Assembly (NCBI GenBank): GCA_034370385.1
Contig: JAXMKZ010000022.1
Coordinates: 68,027-118,806 of the forward strand
From: Coriobacteriia bacterium
GTDB taxonomy: Bacteria > Actinomycetota > Coriobacteriia > Anaerosomatales > PHET01
DNA length: 50,780 nt
Direction: 5' to 3'
The notes beneath the pieces were generated by a model. That model saw only the letters and a program-made list of their open reading frames with translations, did no database searches and was not told where the DNA came from. Below, in pieces: positions 25,659 through 33,985 of this stretch (positions are counted from its first letter, which is position 1; each line of letters opens with the position of its first letter). Position numbers and translations under genes: made by a program.

Positions 25659-27503
25659 CTACCTCCCCAGCCAGATCGTAGCTGCAAGAATGATCGCCAC
25701 CGAAGCGGCTATCACCGACGCATACGCCTGAGCGTCGCCGGACTGCAGTCGGCGCACGCCGGATGAGATCGAGGTAACCGCACGCGCGAGTCCCTCGACC
25801 CAGCCGTCAGCGATCAGCCGATCACCCCACGCCCACAGCCCGCGCGAGAGACCGACCGTGGGGCGCACGATGGCGCGATCCACCAGCGCGTCCCAGTAGT
25901 AGGCCGACGCGATCGTGTCGCCAGCACCTCCCCAGCGTGCACGCGTGACCCCATCGCGGGCAGGTCCTGCAGACGACATCCACCCCGCGATCCCCCCGAT
26001 GGCCGCGAGCAGAAGTGCTGCCGCAGACACACCGATGGCCAGCGGCGCATGCTGGGCGCCCAGCGAGGACGAGACGATGCCCATCCCGCTGCCCGCAACC
26101 GCCGCAGGCAGCACCAGCGCGACGAGCGGCACCAGCATGATCGGAGGGGATTCGTGTGCGTGCGCCCCGGGCACCGCAGACCCGAAGAAGGCCAACCGCG
26201 TAGCTCGCGCGGCGTAAAACGCGGTCAGCAGGCTCGCTGCGAACAGCACACCACCCGCGAGCGGACTCGCGTGCCACACGGCTTCGAGAATGGCGTCCTT
26301 GCTGAAGAACCCGGACAACGGGACCACGCCCGCCAGCGCCAGAACCCCGATGCTCCATGCGGCGAAGGTGATCGGCATGGCACGACGCAGCCCGCCCATC
26401 TCGTGCAGGTCCTGCGTGCCTGCGCCGTGGATGACGCTGCCCGAGACAAGGAACAGCAGCCCCTTGAACGCCGCGTGCGTCATCAGGTGGAAGAATGCTG
26501 CTTCAGGTGCTCCGACGCCGAGCGCCGCGAACATGAATCCCAGCTGCGAGACGGTCGAGTAGGCCAGGACCTTCTTGATGTCTCGCTGGACGGTCGCCAC
26601 CAGTGCCGCACCCAGAGCCGAGACCAATCCCACCGCAAGCAGAAGGGACGTAGCCTGAGCCGAAGCCTCGAAGAGCGGCCACACCCTGACCACCAGGAAG
26701 ACACCGGCAGCAACCATCGTTGCAGCGTGGATCAAGGCCGAGATCGGCGTCGGCCCCTCCATGGCGTCCGGCAACCATGCGTGCAACGGGAACTGCGCGG
26801 ACTTTCCCATCGCGCCGATGGCAAGACCGACCGCAGCCAGGTTGATGGTGGCGGCCGGCAGAGCGCCCAACTGCGACATGACGCCCGAGTAGGAGTCGGT
26901 GCCGGTGGCCACCCAGAGCACCGCTATGGCCACGAGCAAGCCCACATCACCCACGCGCGTCGTGAGAAAGGCCTTGGTCGCAGCGGCAGCCGCCGCGGGC
27001 TTCTGATACCAGAATCCGATGAGGAGGTACGAACAGGCGCCGACAAGCTCCCAGCCCACGAACAGCGCGGTGAAGGAGTCTGCAATGACAAGAAGGTTCA
27101 TCGCACCGGTGAACAGGGAGATGAGCGCGAAGTACCTCCCCCACCCTGAATCGCCGCTGAGGTATCCGATGGAGAAGACCACGACGCACGTGGCAACCAC
27201 GCCAACCACCAGCAGCATCCACCCCGTGAGCGCATCTACCGCCCAGGCCAGCTGAAGAGACGCGGTACTCGTGGCGAACCACGTCACCGACCCCTCGGCC
27301 AATCGGGTACCCGCCTCCGCGTGCCCGCCGGCCGGCAGAGATACGAGTGCTGCGAGCGCGACCGCGACGGTGGCAAGCGGGCCCGTGGCCGCCAGCGCCG
27401 GCGCTACAAGCCCCTGGCCGCGCACGACCAGCGCCCCCAGCAGGGCGATCAGAATCGGCCCGACGACCACGATCCAGGCGTTCGACACCAGTGCGCTCAT
27501 CAT
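25659..27503 (-). CDS. nuoL: NADH-quinone oxidoreductase subunit L
   Basis: Largest antiporter-like subunit of complex I, 614 residues, with the family motifs FVGWELVGACSYLLIGFWY and HAWLPDAMEGPTPISALIH. The C-terminal part includes the long amphipathic lateral-helix region and a final membrane anchor, as in normal NuoL, so the distal proton channel should be intact. The ATG at 27503 overlaps the nuoK stop (ATGA). Confidence 0.96.
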   Translation of the reverse strand: MMSALVSNAWIVVVGPILIALLGALVVRGQGLVAPALAATGPLATVAVALAALVSLPAGGHAEAGTRLAEGSVTWFATSTASLQLAWAVDALTGWMLLVVGVVATCVVVFSIGYLSGDSGWGRYFALISLFTGAMNLLVIADSFTALFVGWELVGACSYLLIGFWYQKPAAAAAATKAFLTTRVGDVGLLVAIAVLWVATGTDSYSGVMSQLGALPAATINLAAVGLAIGAMGKSAQFPLHAWLPDAMEGPTPISALIHAATMVAAGVFLVVRVWPLFEASAQATSLLLAVGLVSALGAALVATVQRDIKKVLAYSTVSQLGFMFAALGVGAPEAAFFHLMTHAAFKGLLFLVSGSVIHGAGTQDLHEMGGLRRAMPITFAAWSIGVLALAGVVPLSGFFSKDAILEAVWHASPLAGGVLFAASLLTAFYAARATRLAFFGSAVPGAHAHESPPIMLVPLVALVLPAAVAGSGMGIVSSSLGAQHAPLAIGVSAAALLLAAIGGIAGWMSSAGPARDGVTRARWGGAGDTIASAYYWDALVDRAIVRPTVGLSRGLWAWGDRLIADGWVEGLARAVTSISSGVRRLQSGDAQAYASVIAASVAIILAATIWLGR

Positions 27504-27793
27504 CCGCGCACCTCGTCGATCTCGTCGAGCCTGGTGGTTCCTAGTACGCGCGCCGCAACCACGACCAATGCAAGCCCGACGGCCGCCTCAGCAGCAGCCA
27601 GAACAAGGACCAGCACTCCGATCGCTTCGATGGCGGCGCCCCCGCCCAGGTTCGAGCCCAGCGCCAGCAGGAGCAGTAGCGCAGCGCCCATCATCACCTC
27701 GACGCATGCGAGCACCGCAATGAGGTCTCGTCGCACGAGCGTGCCGTACAGACCGATGCCGAAGAGCGCGCAGGCGAGTATCACCGAGCTCAT
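27500..27793 (-). CDS. nuoK: NADH-quinone oxidoreductase subunit K
   Basis: Small membrane subunit of complex I with three transmembrane helices in 97 residues. The buried glutamates important for proton transfer appear in VLACVEVMMGAALLLL (helix 2) and AAAEAAVGLALVVV (helix 3), matching the family pattern. It overlaps nuoJ upstream and nuoL downstream by 4 bases each, so stoichiometric coupled translation is likely. Confidence 0.95.
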   Translation of the reverse strand: MSSVILACALFGIGLYGTLVRRDLIAVLACVEVMMGAALLLLLALGSNLGGGAAIEAIGVLVLVLAAAEAAVGLALVVVAARVLGTTRLDEIDEVRG

Positions 27794-28278
27794 TCGTCAT
27801 CACCGCCGGTGAGGGTGACAACCGCGACCAAGGCGGCCAGCAGGAGGAGCCCCGCGACTTCGAACTGCGGAAGCATCCGACCCAGCAGCTCCGCACCGAG
27901 GGCATCCACACCGCTCGGTGCGGCCGCGGGCCCGTCGATGACGAGTGGACGGAGAACCGCCGCGAGCAGCACCGAGATCCCGATGGCGGCCACGGCGGCG
28001 ATCGGGTCGTGTCGCGACTGGAGACTGGGCGAACCGGGCTGGTCCCGGTGGATGAGCATGATGGCGAACACGATGAGGACGAGAACGCCGCCGACGTAGA
28101 GGAAGATCTGCGCCAGCGCGAGGAAGCCGAAGCCGAAGGCCGCGAAGTATCCGGCCAAAGCCAGCAGAAACGCTCCGAGCCCAAGCCCGAGACGCATCAC
28201 ATCACGCGTCAGCAGAACGCTGAGCGCGCCGCCAACCGCCAGAAGGGCGAGAAGCCAGAAGAGCACCGTGGCTCCCAT
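27790..28278 (-). CDS. nuoJ: NADH-quinone oxidoreductase subunit J
   Basis: Membrane subunit J of complex I, 162 residues with five predicted helices. The conserved third helix with its pi-bulge region reads FFLYVGGVLVLIVFAIML-like (residues about 58-76, AQIFLYVGGVLVLIVFAIML). It starts at ATG 28278, overlapping the stop of the NuoI chimera by one base (TGATG), which ties expression of the chimera to the membrane arm. Confidence 0.95.
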   Translation of the reverse strand: MGATVLFWLLALLAVGGALSVLLTRDVMRLGLGLGAFLLALAGYFAAFGFGFLALAQIFLYVGGVLVLIVFAIMLIHRDQPGSPSLQSRHDPIAAVAAIGISVLLAAVLRPLVIDGPAAAPSGVDALGAELLGRMLPQFEVAGLLLLAALVAVVTLTGGDDE

Positions 28279-30335
28279 CAGGCCTCACCCGCTCTAGGGG
28301 CGTCCCGACCAGTGGCACGATACCCGTCACCGGAGCGCACCATCTCTTCCTTGTCGAACACCGTGTACTCGCGCTGGTAGAAGCTGAGCTCGTACTGACC
28401 GGTGTGGTGCAGCGCATCGGTCGGGCACTGCTCGGCACACAAGCCGCAGAAGCAGCACTTCGACAGGTCCAGGTCGAAGCGCGTCACGGAACGCTCTCCG
28501 GGGTCGTCGATGCGTTCGACCGCTATCGCGTAGTCCGGGCACGTCCGGGCGCAGAACGTGCATCCGACACAGACCTCAGAGGCACATCTCAAGCACCGCG
28601 CCGCCTCAGCGAGCCCCTCGAGATGGGTGAAGCCGAGTTCTACTTGACGGAAGTCCCGGGCACGATCGGTGCCCTTGGCCATCGGCATTTCGGTGCGCCT
28701 CCTGGCCACCTCGACACCGTCCAGCGTGGCCGACTGATAACGCGGGTAGACGGGCACCGGCCGATACACGCGGTCCGCACCGAGGTCTACCCCGTCGAGG
28801 TGGCGAAGAATCGATGTGGCCGCCTCATGCCCGCTCGCTATGGATGCGATGGCCGAACCCGGCCCGGTCACGACTTCACCGCAGGCGAAGATGCCGCGGA
28901 CCTGCGTCGTCATCAGGGTGCCGTCAACCGGCAGCAGCCCGCGCTCGGTGAGCACCAGATCGCTCCCGGCCACCAAGCCCGATAGATCGGGGGCCTGGCC
29001 CACGGCAAAGACCACGACGTCGGCCGAAAGGTCGGTGAACTCCTCGGCAAACACCGGCGCGAAGCGTCCCTGGGCGTCGAACACCGACAGGCAGCTCTGC
29101 AGACGCATGCCGGTGGTCTGTCCGTCGGCAACGAGCACCTTGTTGGGCCCGTAAGAGCACATCGCCACAACGCCTTCATCGAGCGCTTCTTCGATCTCCC
29201 AGGGATGGGCAGGAAGCTCGTCCATCGACTCGAGCGACGAGAGGGTCACCTCGGCAGCACCACATCGCAGCGCGACACGGGCGCAATCGACCGCGACATT
29301 GCCTCCGCCGATGACAAGCACTCGCTTGCCCTTGGCGCCGCAGTCGCCCTTCCCGTTGCCCGCCTTGAGAAAGTCGAGCGCGCCCCAGACACCCTCCGCG
29401 TCGGCCCCCGGTATGGGCAGAAGCCGACTCACCTGAAGCCCCGCGGCGATCAGCACCGCCTCGTATTCGCCCACCAGGTGGTCGATGGGCACGTCCACGC
29501 CGATCTGCACACCGGTCACAAGCCGCATTCCCATGGATTGAAGATCGGCGATCTCCTGCGCCAGAACGTCACGAGGCAGGCGGTACGCCGGCACGCCGGA
29601 CAGGAGTGCACCACCCGGGGAGTGCTCCTTCTCGTAGACGTGGACCTCGAAGCCAGCCTGCATGAGGTCAAGGGCCGCAGCCAGCCCACTCGGGCCTGAA
29701 CCGACGATCGCCACACGTTCGTCTCGCGTGATCGGAAGTGGCTTGACCCGTTCCTCGCGGTGATCGGCGTAACGCTCGTAGGCGACCCGGTGAAGGGGCC
29801 GGATGGCAACCGGGTCGTCGTAGTAGTTGCGCTTGCATGCCGACTCGCAGGGGTGATGGCAGATACGCCCCAGAACCCCGGGCATCACATTGCGCGAACG
29901 CACCAGCTCATAGGCTTCGGCCACGAGGTCATCGGCCAAGAGAAAGGCCTGGCCTCTGGCGTCAACATTGGCCGGACAGTTGCCCACGCACGGAGGCAGG
30001 CGATCGGCCCGGTACAGCGAGTCAACGACGTCGTTGTAGGATCCCGCCGGGCCCTCGATGAGTGCGACGCTGTCGCGGCCGAGGATTCCGGTGAGTTTCA
30101 GTGCACCGCGCCACCGCGGCGAGATCGTCACCTTCTCTGCCGGATAGCGCAACGTGCCCGGCTTGACCAGGGTTCGCCGCGCGGTGATGCCCAGACCGGT
30201 GAAGGCGCTCGCCCACTTCTCGAAGAAACCCCTGATCCCCGGGGCGTACTCATCGGTCACGTTCACGGCGATGCGCACGCTCGTGGGTGTGCGATCCGGC
30301 ACGGAGCCGTGCGGCCGTTTCGTCTCTAGAGCCAT
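28278..30335 (-). CDS. NuoI chimera: GltD-like FAD/NAD(P) oxidoreductase inserted into the complex I ferredoxin subunit
   Basis: A 685-residue protein occupying the nuoI position. Residues about 40-82 match the NuoI N-terminal arm (LRYPAEKVTISPRWRGALKL). Residues about 100-575 are a GltD-like oxidoreductase. It has Fe-S cysteines C116, C120, C159, C163 and C167, an FAD fold VAIVGSGPSGLAAALDLMQ (208-226), an NAD(P) fold VLVIGGGNVAVDCARVAL (339-356), and the second FAD motif GIFACGEVVTGPGSA. Residues about 580-668 return to NuoI: C589/C592/C595/C599, C627/C630/C633/C637, and the tail YTVFDKEEMVRSG. Where NADPH-type GltD has arginines after the second Rossmann strand, this reads SLESMDELPA, favouring NADH. 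Start is ATG 30335, overlapping nuoH by 10 bases; the upstream frame to 30602 lies inside nuoH. No nuoE, F or G is present. Confidence 0.9.
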   Translation of the reverse strand: MALETKRPHGSVPDRTPTSVRIAVNVTDEYAPGIRGFFEKWASAFTGLGITARRTLVKPGTLRYPAEKVTISPRWRGALKLTGILGRDSVALIEGPAGSYNDVVDSLYRADRLPPCVGNCPANVDARGQAFLLADDLVAEAYELVRSRNVMPGVLGRICHHPCESACKRNYYDDPVAIRPLHRVAYERYADHREERVKPLPITRDERVAIVGSGPSGLAAALDLMQAGFEVHVYEKEHSPGGALLSGVPAYRLPRDVLAQEIADLQSMGMRLVTGVQIGVDVPIDHLVGEYEAVLIAAGLQVSRLLPIPGADAEGVWGALDFLKAGNGKGDCGAKGKRVLVIGGGNVAVDCARVALRCGAAEVTLSSLESMDELPAHPWEIEEALDEGVVAMCSYGPNKVLVADGQTTGMRLQSCLSVFDAQGRFAPVFAEEFTDLSADVVVFAVGQAPDLSGLVAGSDLVLTERGLLPVDGTLMTTQVRGIFACGEVVTGPGSAIASIASGHEAATSILRHLDGVDLGADRVYRPVPVYPRYQSATLDGVEVARRRTEMPMAKGTDRARDFRQVELGFTHLEGLAEAARCLRCASEVCVGCTFCARTCPDYAIAVERIDDPGERSVTRFDLDLSKCCFCGLCAEQCPTDALHHTGQYELSFYQREYTVFDKEEMVRSGDGYRATGRDAPRAGEA

Positions 30336-31288
30336 GGGAGTACCACCCCCACGAGAAGAAGCTGCACGAGCGCCAGGGGCGTGAGTACCTTCCAGGCGAA
30401 GCCCATCAGCTGGTCGGGCCGCATGCGCGGAAACGTCCACTTGGCCCAGATCATGGCCACGGCGATGAGCACTGCGAGCACGACGAAGATCACGCCACCG
30501 ACCGGGCCGGGAACCCCCAGCCCTCCACCGAAGAACACGGCGGCGCCGAAAAGTGATGCGGCGACGACTCCGCCGTACTCGGCCATCATGAAGATCGCCC
30601 ATCGGATGCCCGAGTAGTCGGCGAAGTAGCCCGCCACCAGCTCAGACTCGGCCTCCGGCAGGTCGAAAGGCCCCCGGTTGAGCTCGGCGAGCGACGCTAT
30701 GAAGTAGACGAGGAAACCCACGGCGACGAGCGGGATCCACCACCAACGCCACTCGGCTCGCATGACGCCGGTGTCGAGCGAACCCGCCAACAAACACAGG
30801 GCCAGCACCGACAGCGTGCGGGGCAGCTCGTAGGAGACCATCTGGGCCGCAGCACGCACGCCTCCGATGGACGCCAGAGTGTTGCGGCTGGACCAGCCGG
30901 CCAAGAGGATCCCCAAAACGCTGATGCCGGGGACGGCGAGGAAGAAGACGGCTCCCGCCTCGATACCGAAGGGTGACCAACCTGCCGCATACGGCACGAC
31001 CGCAAGCGCCGCAGCGCAGGGAACGAACACCAGAAACGGCATGGTGCGAAAGACCGGCACGTCGGCCGAGTTCGGTGTCACATCCTCCTTGAGCACGAGC
31101 TTCACCGTGTCGGCCAGCGTCTGCAGCAGACCGAACGGCCCGGCCTCTTGAGGACCGAGGCGCATCTGGATCTTCGCCGCGATCTTGCGCTCGCCCCACA
31201 CCCCGACCAGAGCACCCAGCGCAATGACAACTGAGGCCGCCAGGCCGTACAGGGCTCCCCAGCCGAACGACGAAGCTGCGGTGCTCAC
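30326..31288 (-). CDS. nuoH: NADH-quinone oxidoreductase subunit H
   Basis: Membrane subunit that forms the quinone channel with NuoB and NuoD, 320 residues and strongly hydrophobic. Family signatures include GERKIAAKIQMRLGPQEAGP near the N terminus, SLAELNRGPFDLPEAESELV (glutamate-rich quinone-tunnel loop) and FFMAEY-like IFMMAEYGGV. It starts with GTG at 31288, overlapping the nuoD stop. All elements needed for a functional quinone site appear intact. Confidence 0.96.
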   Translation of the reverse strand: MSTAASSFGWGALYGLAASVVIALGALVGVWGERKIAAKIQMRLGPQEAGPFGLLQTLADTVKLVLKEDVTPNSADVPVFRTMPFLVFVPCAAALAVVPYAAGWSPFGIEAGAVFFLAVPGISVLGILLAGWSSRNTLASIGGVRAAAQMVSYELPRTLSVLALCLLAGSLDTGVMRAEWRWWWIPLVAVGFLVYFIASLAELNRGPFDLPEAESELVAGYFADYSGIRWAIFMMAEYGGVVAASLFGAAVFFGGGLGVPGPVGGVIFVVLAVLIAVAMIWAKWTFPRMRPDQLMGFAWKVLTPLALVQLLLVGVVLPWL

Positions 31289-32430
31289 CGATCCACCTCC
31301 CCGAACACGGGGTCCAAGGATCCGAGCACGACGATGAGATCGGACAGCGTGTGCCCTTCGGCGAGCATGGGCAGCAGTGCGAGGTTGCAGAACGCCGGAC
31401 TGCGGACGTGCATGCGGTACGGCTTCGGTGTCCCGTCACTCACGAGATAGATGCCGAGTGAACCCCGTGCCGACTCGATGTGATCGTAGGCCTCGCCCGG
31501 CTTGGGCGCGATCAGCCGGCGAAGTCCTTCAGTGCGAACCGGACCGCCCGAGATCTGGGCGACCGCCTGATCGATGATGCGGCAACTCTCCAGACACTCG
31601 AACAGGCGGCAACGGCCCCGGTCATACGCGTCGCCTCGCTCGCCGACGACGACATCGAAGTCCATGCGAGGGTAGACGGAGTAGGGATCGTGCTTGCGCA
31701 GGTCCCAGTTGACGCCGCTGGCACGCGCAGTGGGCCCGGAAGCGCCCCATGCGACGGCATCCTCCGGGGTCAGCACCCCGACCCCTTTCAGCCGCCCACG
31801 GGCGATCGCGTTGCCGAAGTAGAGCTGGTCCAACTCGTCGAAACCGTAGCGGAACGCCTGGGTGAACGCGGTGACGCGGTCGAACCAGCCCTCGGGGGCG
31901 TCGTAGGAGACGCCCCCGGGCCGAACATAGTTGTAGGTCAGCCGAGCGCCGCACAGCTCCTCGAATAGCTCGACGATGCGCTCCCTGTGATCGAACGCGT
32001 AGATGAAGAAGGTGGACGCCCCGGTATCGGCCGCCGAAGCACCGATGCCCATCATGTGGCTCGCGATGCGCTGAAGCTCGCACACGATGACTCGCAGGTA
32101 CTCGGCGCGCTCCGGCACGCGGATCCCCGCAAGGCGCTCGACAGCGCGGCAGTACGACCAGTTCGCATACATCGAGCCGACGTAGTCCAGCCGATCCGTC
32201 AGCGGCACCACCTGTAGGTACGTGCGGCTCTCGGCCATCTTCTCGATGCCCCGATGCAGGTAGCCGATGACCGGCTCCGCCCGAACGACGATATCCCCGT
32301 CGAGGTGCACGATCACGCGGCCGACACCGTGAGTCGACGGGTGCGAGGGACCGATGTTGACCACCAGCTCCTCAACAGGCGTGCCGTCGGGGGTGGACGC
32401 AGGGCGACTGGATTCGATGGTCATGGGCAT
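31285..32430 (-). CDS. nuoD: NADH-quinone oxidoreductase subunit D
   Basis: 49-kDa-type subunit of the peripheral arm, related to [NiFe] hydrogenase large subunits, lining the quinone site. NIGPSHPSTHGVGR (residues 26-39) carries the conserved histidine loop, and YLHRGIEKMAE and the C-terminal LGSLDPVFGEVDR are typical. The length of 381 residues is normal; it is not fused to NuoC. The ATG at 32430 lies 22 bases after nuoC; a second ATG two codons in is possible. Hydrogenase-type nickel cysteines are absent, as expected. Confidence 0.96.
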   Translation of the reverse strand: MPMTIESSRPASTPDGTPVEELVVNIGPSHPSTHGVGRVIVHLDGDIVVRAEPVIGYLHRGIEKMAESRTYLQVVPLTDRLDYVGSMYANWSYCRAVERLAGIRVPERAEYLRVIVCELQRIASHMMGIGASAADTGASTFFIYAFDHRERIVELFEELCGARLTYNYVRPGGVSYDAPEGWFDRVTAFTQAFRYGFDELDQLYFGNAIARGRLKGVGVLTPEDAVAWGASGPTARASGVNWDLRKHDPYSVYPRMDFDVVVGERGDAYDRGRCRLFECLESCRIIDQAVAQISGGPVRTEGLRRLIAPKPGEAYDHIESARGSLGIYLVSDGTPKPYRMHVRSPAFCNLALLPMLAEGHTLSDLIVVLGSLDPVFGEVDR

Positions 32431-32452
32431 CGTGCTACGTTCACCCCCTCTC

Positions 32453-32923
32453 TCAGATGTAGTCGGGTCGACGAATCATGCGCGGGTCGTCGTAATCCTT
32501 GCGAAGGGGATGACCGACGAAATCCTCGGGAAGGAGGATGCGCCGCAGGTCCGGGTGACCTTGGAACTCCACCCCGAACAGGTCAAAGACCTCTCGCTCC
32601 TGCCACAGGGCCGCAGGCCACACGTCCACAACGGTGTCCACCCATGGATCGTGTCGGGGCACCTGGGTCTTCACGAAGATGGCCGCTGACAGCGAGCGGG
32701 AGTGCAGTCGGTAGACGAGAACGAAGACCTCGCCGCGGTCGACGGCGGTGACCATACCCAGCCGATCGAAGCCCGCGTCGAAGAGGTCACGGCAGGTGGC
32801 CAGCAGCTCGCCTCGCTCAACCCCCACGACTGCGTCTCCGAACTCGAGTGAGAACAAGGGGAAAAGCACGGGGTTGTGCGCTGCGATGCGCTCCAGAAGC
32901 GCCGTCATCTCGTCGTGAGTCAC
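32453..32923 (-). CDS. nuoC: NADH-quinone oxidoreductase subunit C
   Basis: 30-kDa-type subunit of the complex I peripheral arm. The signature VEFQGHPDLRRILLPEDF followed by GHPLRKDY lies at the C-terminal end, as in the family. The length of 156 residues is typical for the unfused form. GTG at 32923 overlaps the nuoB stop (GTGA). No cofactor is bound; its role is structural, next to NuoD. Confidence 0.95.
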   Translation of the reverse strand: MTHDEMTALLERIAAHNPVLFPLFSLEFGDAVVGVERGELLATCRDLFDAGFDRLGMVTAVDRGEVFVLVYRLHSRSLSAAIFVKTQVPRHDPWVDTVVDVWPAALWQEREVFDLFGVEFQGHPDLRRILLPEDFVGHPLRKDYDDPRMIRRPDYI

Positions 32924-33474
32924 CGGTGCTCACCGTCACCAGGTCGAGGCAGCAACATGCGCCTCTCGTGCCGGCGCCCAGGCGAAATCGACTCCTCGCG
33001 CACGAGTTCTCTGAGCTGGACGATGCCATCCTGCAGAGACTCCGGCCGCGGCGGACACCCTGCGATGTAGACGTCAACCGGTAGAAACTCGTCGGCGCCG
33101 CGCACCACCGAGTACGTGTCGTAGTAGAAGATTCCCCCTGAGATGGTGCAGTTGCCCATGGCGACGACCCACTTCGGGTCAGGCATCTGCTCGTAGAGAC
33201 GCTTGACCACGGGCTTCATCTTCTCGGTGATGGTACCGGCCAAGATCATGACGTCGGTATGGCGAGGATCGGGCCGGGGAAACGTCCCCAGGCGATCGAA
33301 GTCGAACTTCGAGAAGGAAGCGGCGATGAGCTCCATAGCACAGCATGCCGTGCCCATCGGAAACGCCCACAGCGACTGCCCCCGCGACCAATTCACGAGG
33401 GCGTCGACGCTCGTGAGCACCACCCCACCCGGACCGGTGTCCATGGCGGATCCGACCTTGTCTACGAGCGCCAT
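32920..33474 (-). CDS. nuoB: NADH-quinone oxidoreductase subunit B
   Basis: Carries cluster N2, the last Fe-S centre before quinone. All four ligands are present: adjacent C44 and C45 in MGTACCAMELI, C109 in AMGNCTISGG and C140 in YIAGCPPRPESL. The protein is 184 residues with a basic C-terminal tail. Its ATG at 33474 overlaps the end of nuoA by 13 bases. An intact N2 site means the complex can still pass electrons to quinone even though the usual NADH module is missing. Confidence 0.97.
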   Translation of the reverse strand: MALVDKVGSAMDTGPGGVVLTSVDALVNWSRGQSLWAFPMGTACCAMELIAASFSKFDFDRLGTFPRPDPRHTDVMILAGTITEKMKPVVKRLYEQMPDPKWVVAMGNCTISGGIFYYDTYSVVRGADEFLPVDVYIAGCPPRPESLQDGIVQLRELVREESISPGRRHERRMLLPRPGDGEHR

Positions 33475-33821
33475 TCAAGCGCCCCCTTGCGCCATGCGTA
33501 GACAAGCCCGAGAGCAAGAAAAGCGACGAAGACGGCAACCTCGAGAACGGCTATCAGACTGCCGCGCAGCTGAGTGGCGATGGCGAAGAGGAGCACCGCT
33601 TCTGCGTCGAACAGGACGAAGAGCATGGCGACTGTGGAGAAGCGCACGCGTTGTGCGGACCAGGGCGCCCCGGCTTGATCCATCCCGCACTCGTAGGGTT
33701 CGCCCTTTTCCCGCGTAGGGCGCCGCGGTGAGAGCAGAGCGTTAGCAAGGAACACGACGCCGATGAAGGCCGTCGCAGCCAGAGAGAAGCCGATCACAAA
33801 CCAGACAGTGCCGCCGGGCAA
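33462..33821 (-). CDS. nuoA: NADH-quinone oxidoreductase subunit A
   Basis: First gene of the operon; three-helix membrane subunit of 119 residues. The conserved loop KGEPYECGMDQAG contains the cysteine of the quinone-proximal loop, followed by RFSTVAMLFVLFDAEAVLLF with the buried acidic residues of helix 2. Start is TTG at 33821 behind an AAAGGGG-rich leader; no ATG exists in frame nearby. A leader of about 30 bases is predicted from the promoter at 33860-33888. Confidence 0.94.
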   Translation of the reverse strand: MPGGTVWFVIGFSLAATAFIGVVFLANALLSPRRPTREKGEPYECGMDQAGAPWSAQRVRFSTVAMLFVLFDAEAVLLFAIATQLRGSLIAVLEVAVFVAFLALGLVYAWRKGALEWRS

Positions 33822-33859
33822 CCCCCCGCCCCTTTCACGCAGAACGCCAAGTGATTGAC

Positions 33860-33888
33860 AGTGTATCGTCAGCCCCTGCGCATGTAAA
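33860..33888 (-). promoter_or_regulatory. Sigma-70-type promoter of the nuo operon
   Basis: Minus-strand TTTACA (33888-33883; 5 of 6 to TTGACA), a 17-base spacer and TACACT (33865-33860; 4 of 6 to TATAAT). Transcription would begin near 33853, about 32 bases before the nuoA TTG. This is the only well-formed promoter seen in the 164-base gap between nuoA and the ABC-F gene. Confidence 0.55.
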
Positions 33889-33898
33889 CATTGTTACA
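33883..33898. promoter_or_regulatory. Rex-like inverted repeat over the nuo -35 element
   Basis: TGTAAACATTGTTACA is a TGTAA-N6-TTACA inverted repeat that includes the -35 hexamer of the nuo promoter. It agrees with the streptomycete Rex site TGTGAAC-NNN-TTCACA at 10 of its defined positions and has the same 16-base length. Rex senses the NADH/NAD+ ratio and commonly controls respiratory genes, so a repressor site here would make sense. The identity of the regulator is inference. Confidence 0.4.
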
Positions 33899-33985
33899 AA
33901 GTCCGGTTCGCGCGAGGTAATGCGCAGGTCAGAACGGGTTTCAGAAACGCGGTCCGCACCCAGCAGGCTCGCGTACCGGCAGCGA

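Noticed and set aside
30336-30602. N-terminal extension of the NuoI chimera
   Set aside because: The extension lies inside nuoH in another frame and is Arg-rich without similarity to NuoI. The ATG at 30335 fits the operon layout and the NuoI N terminus.
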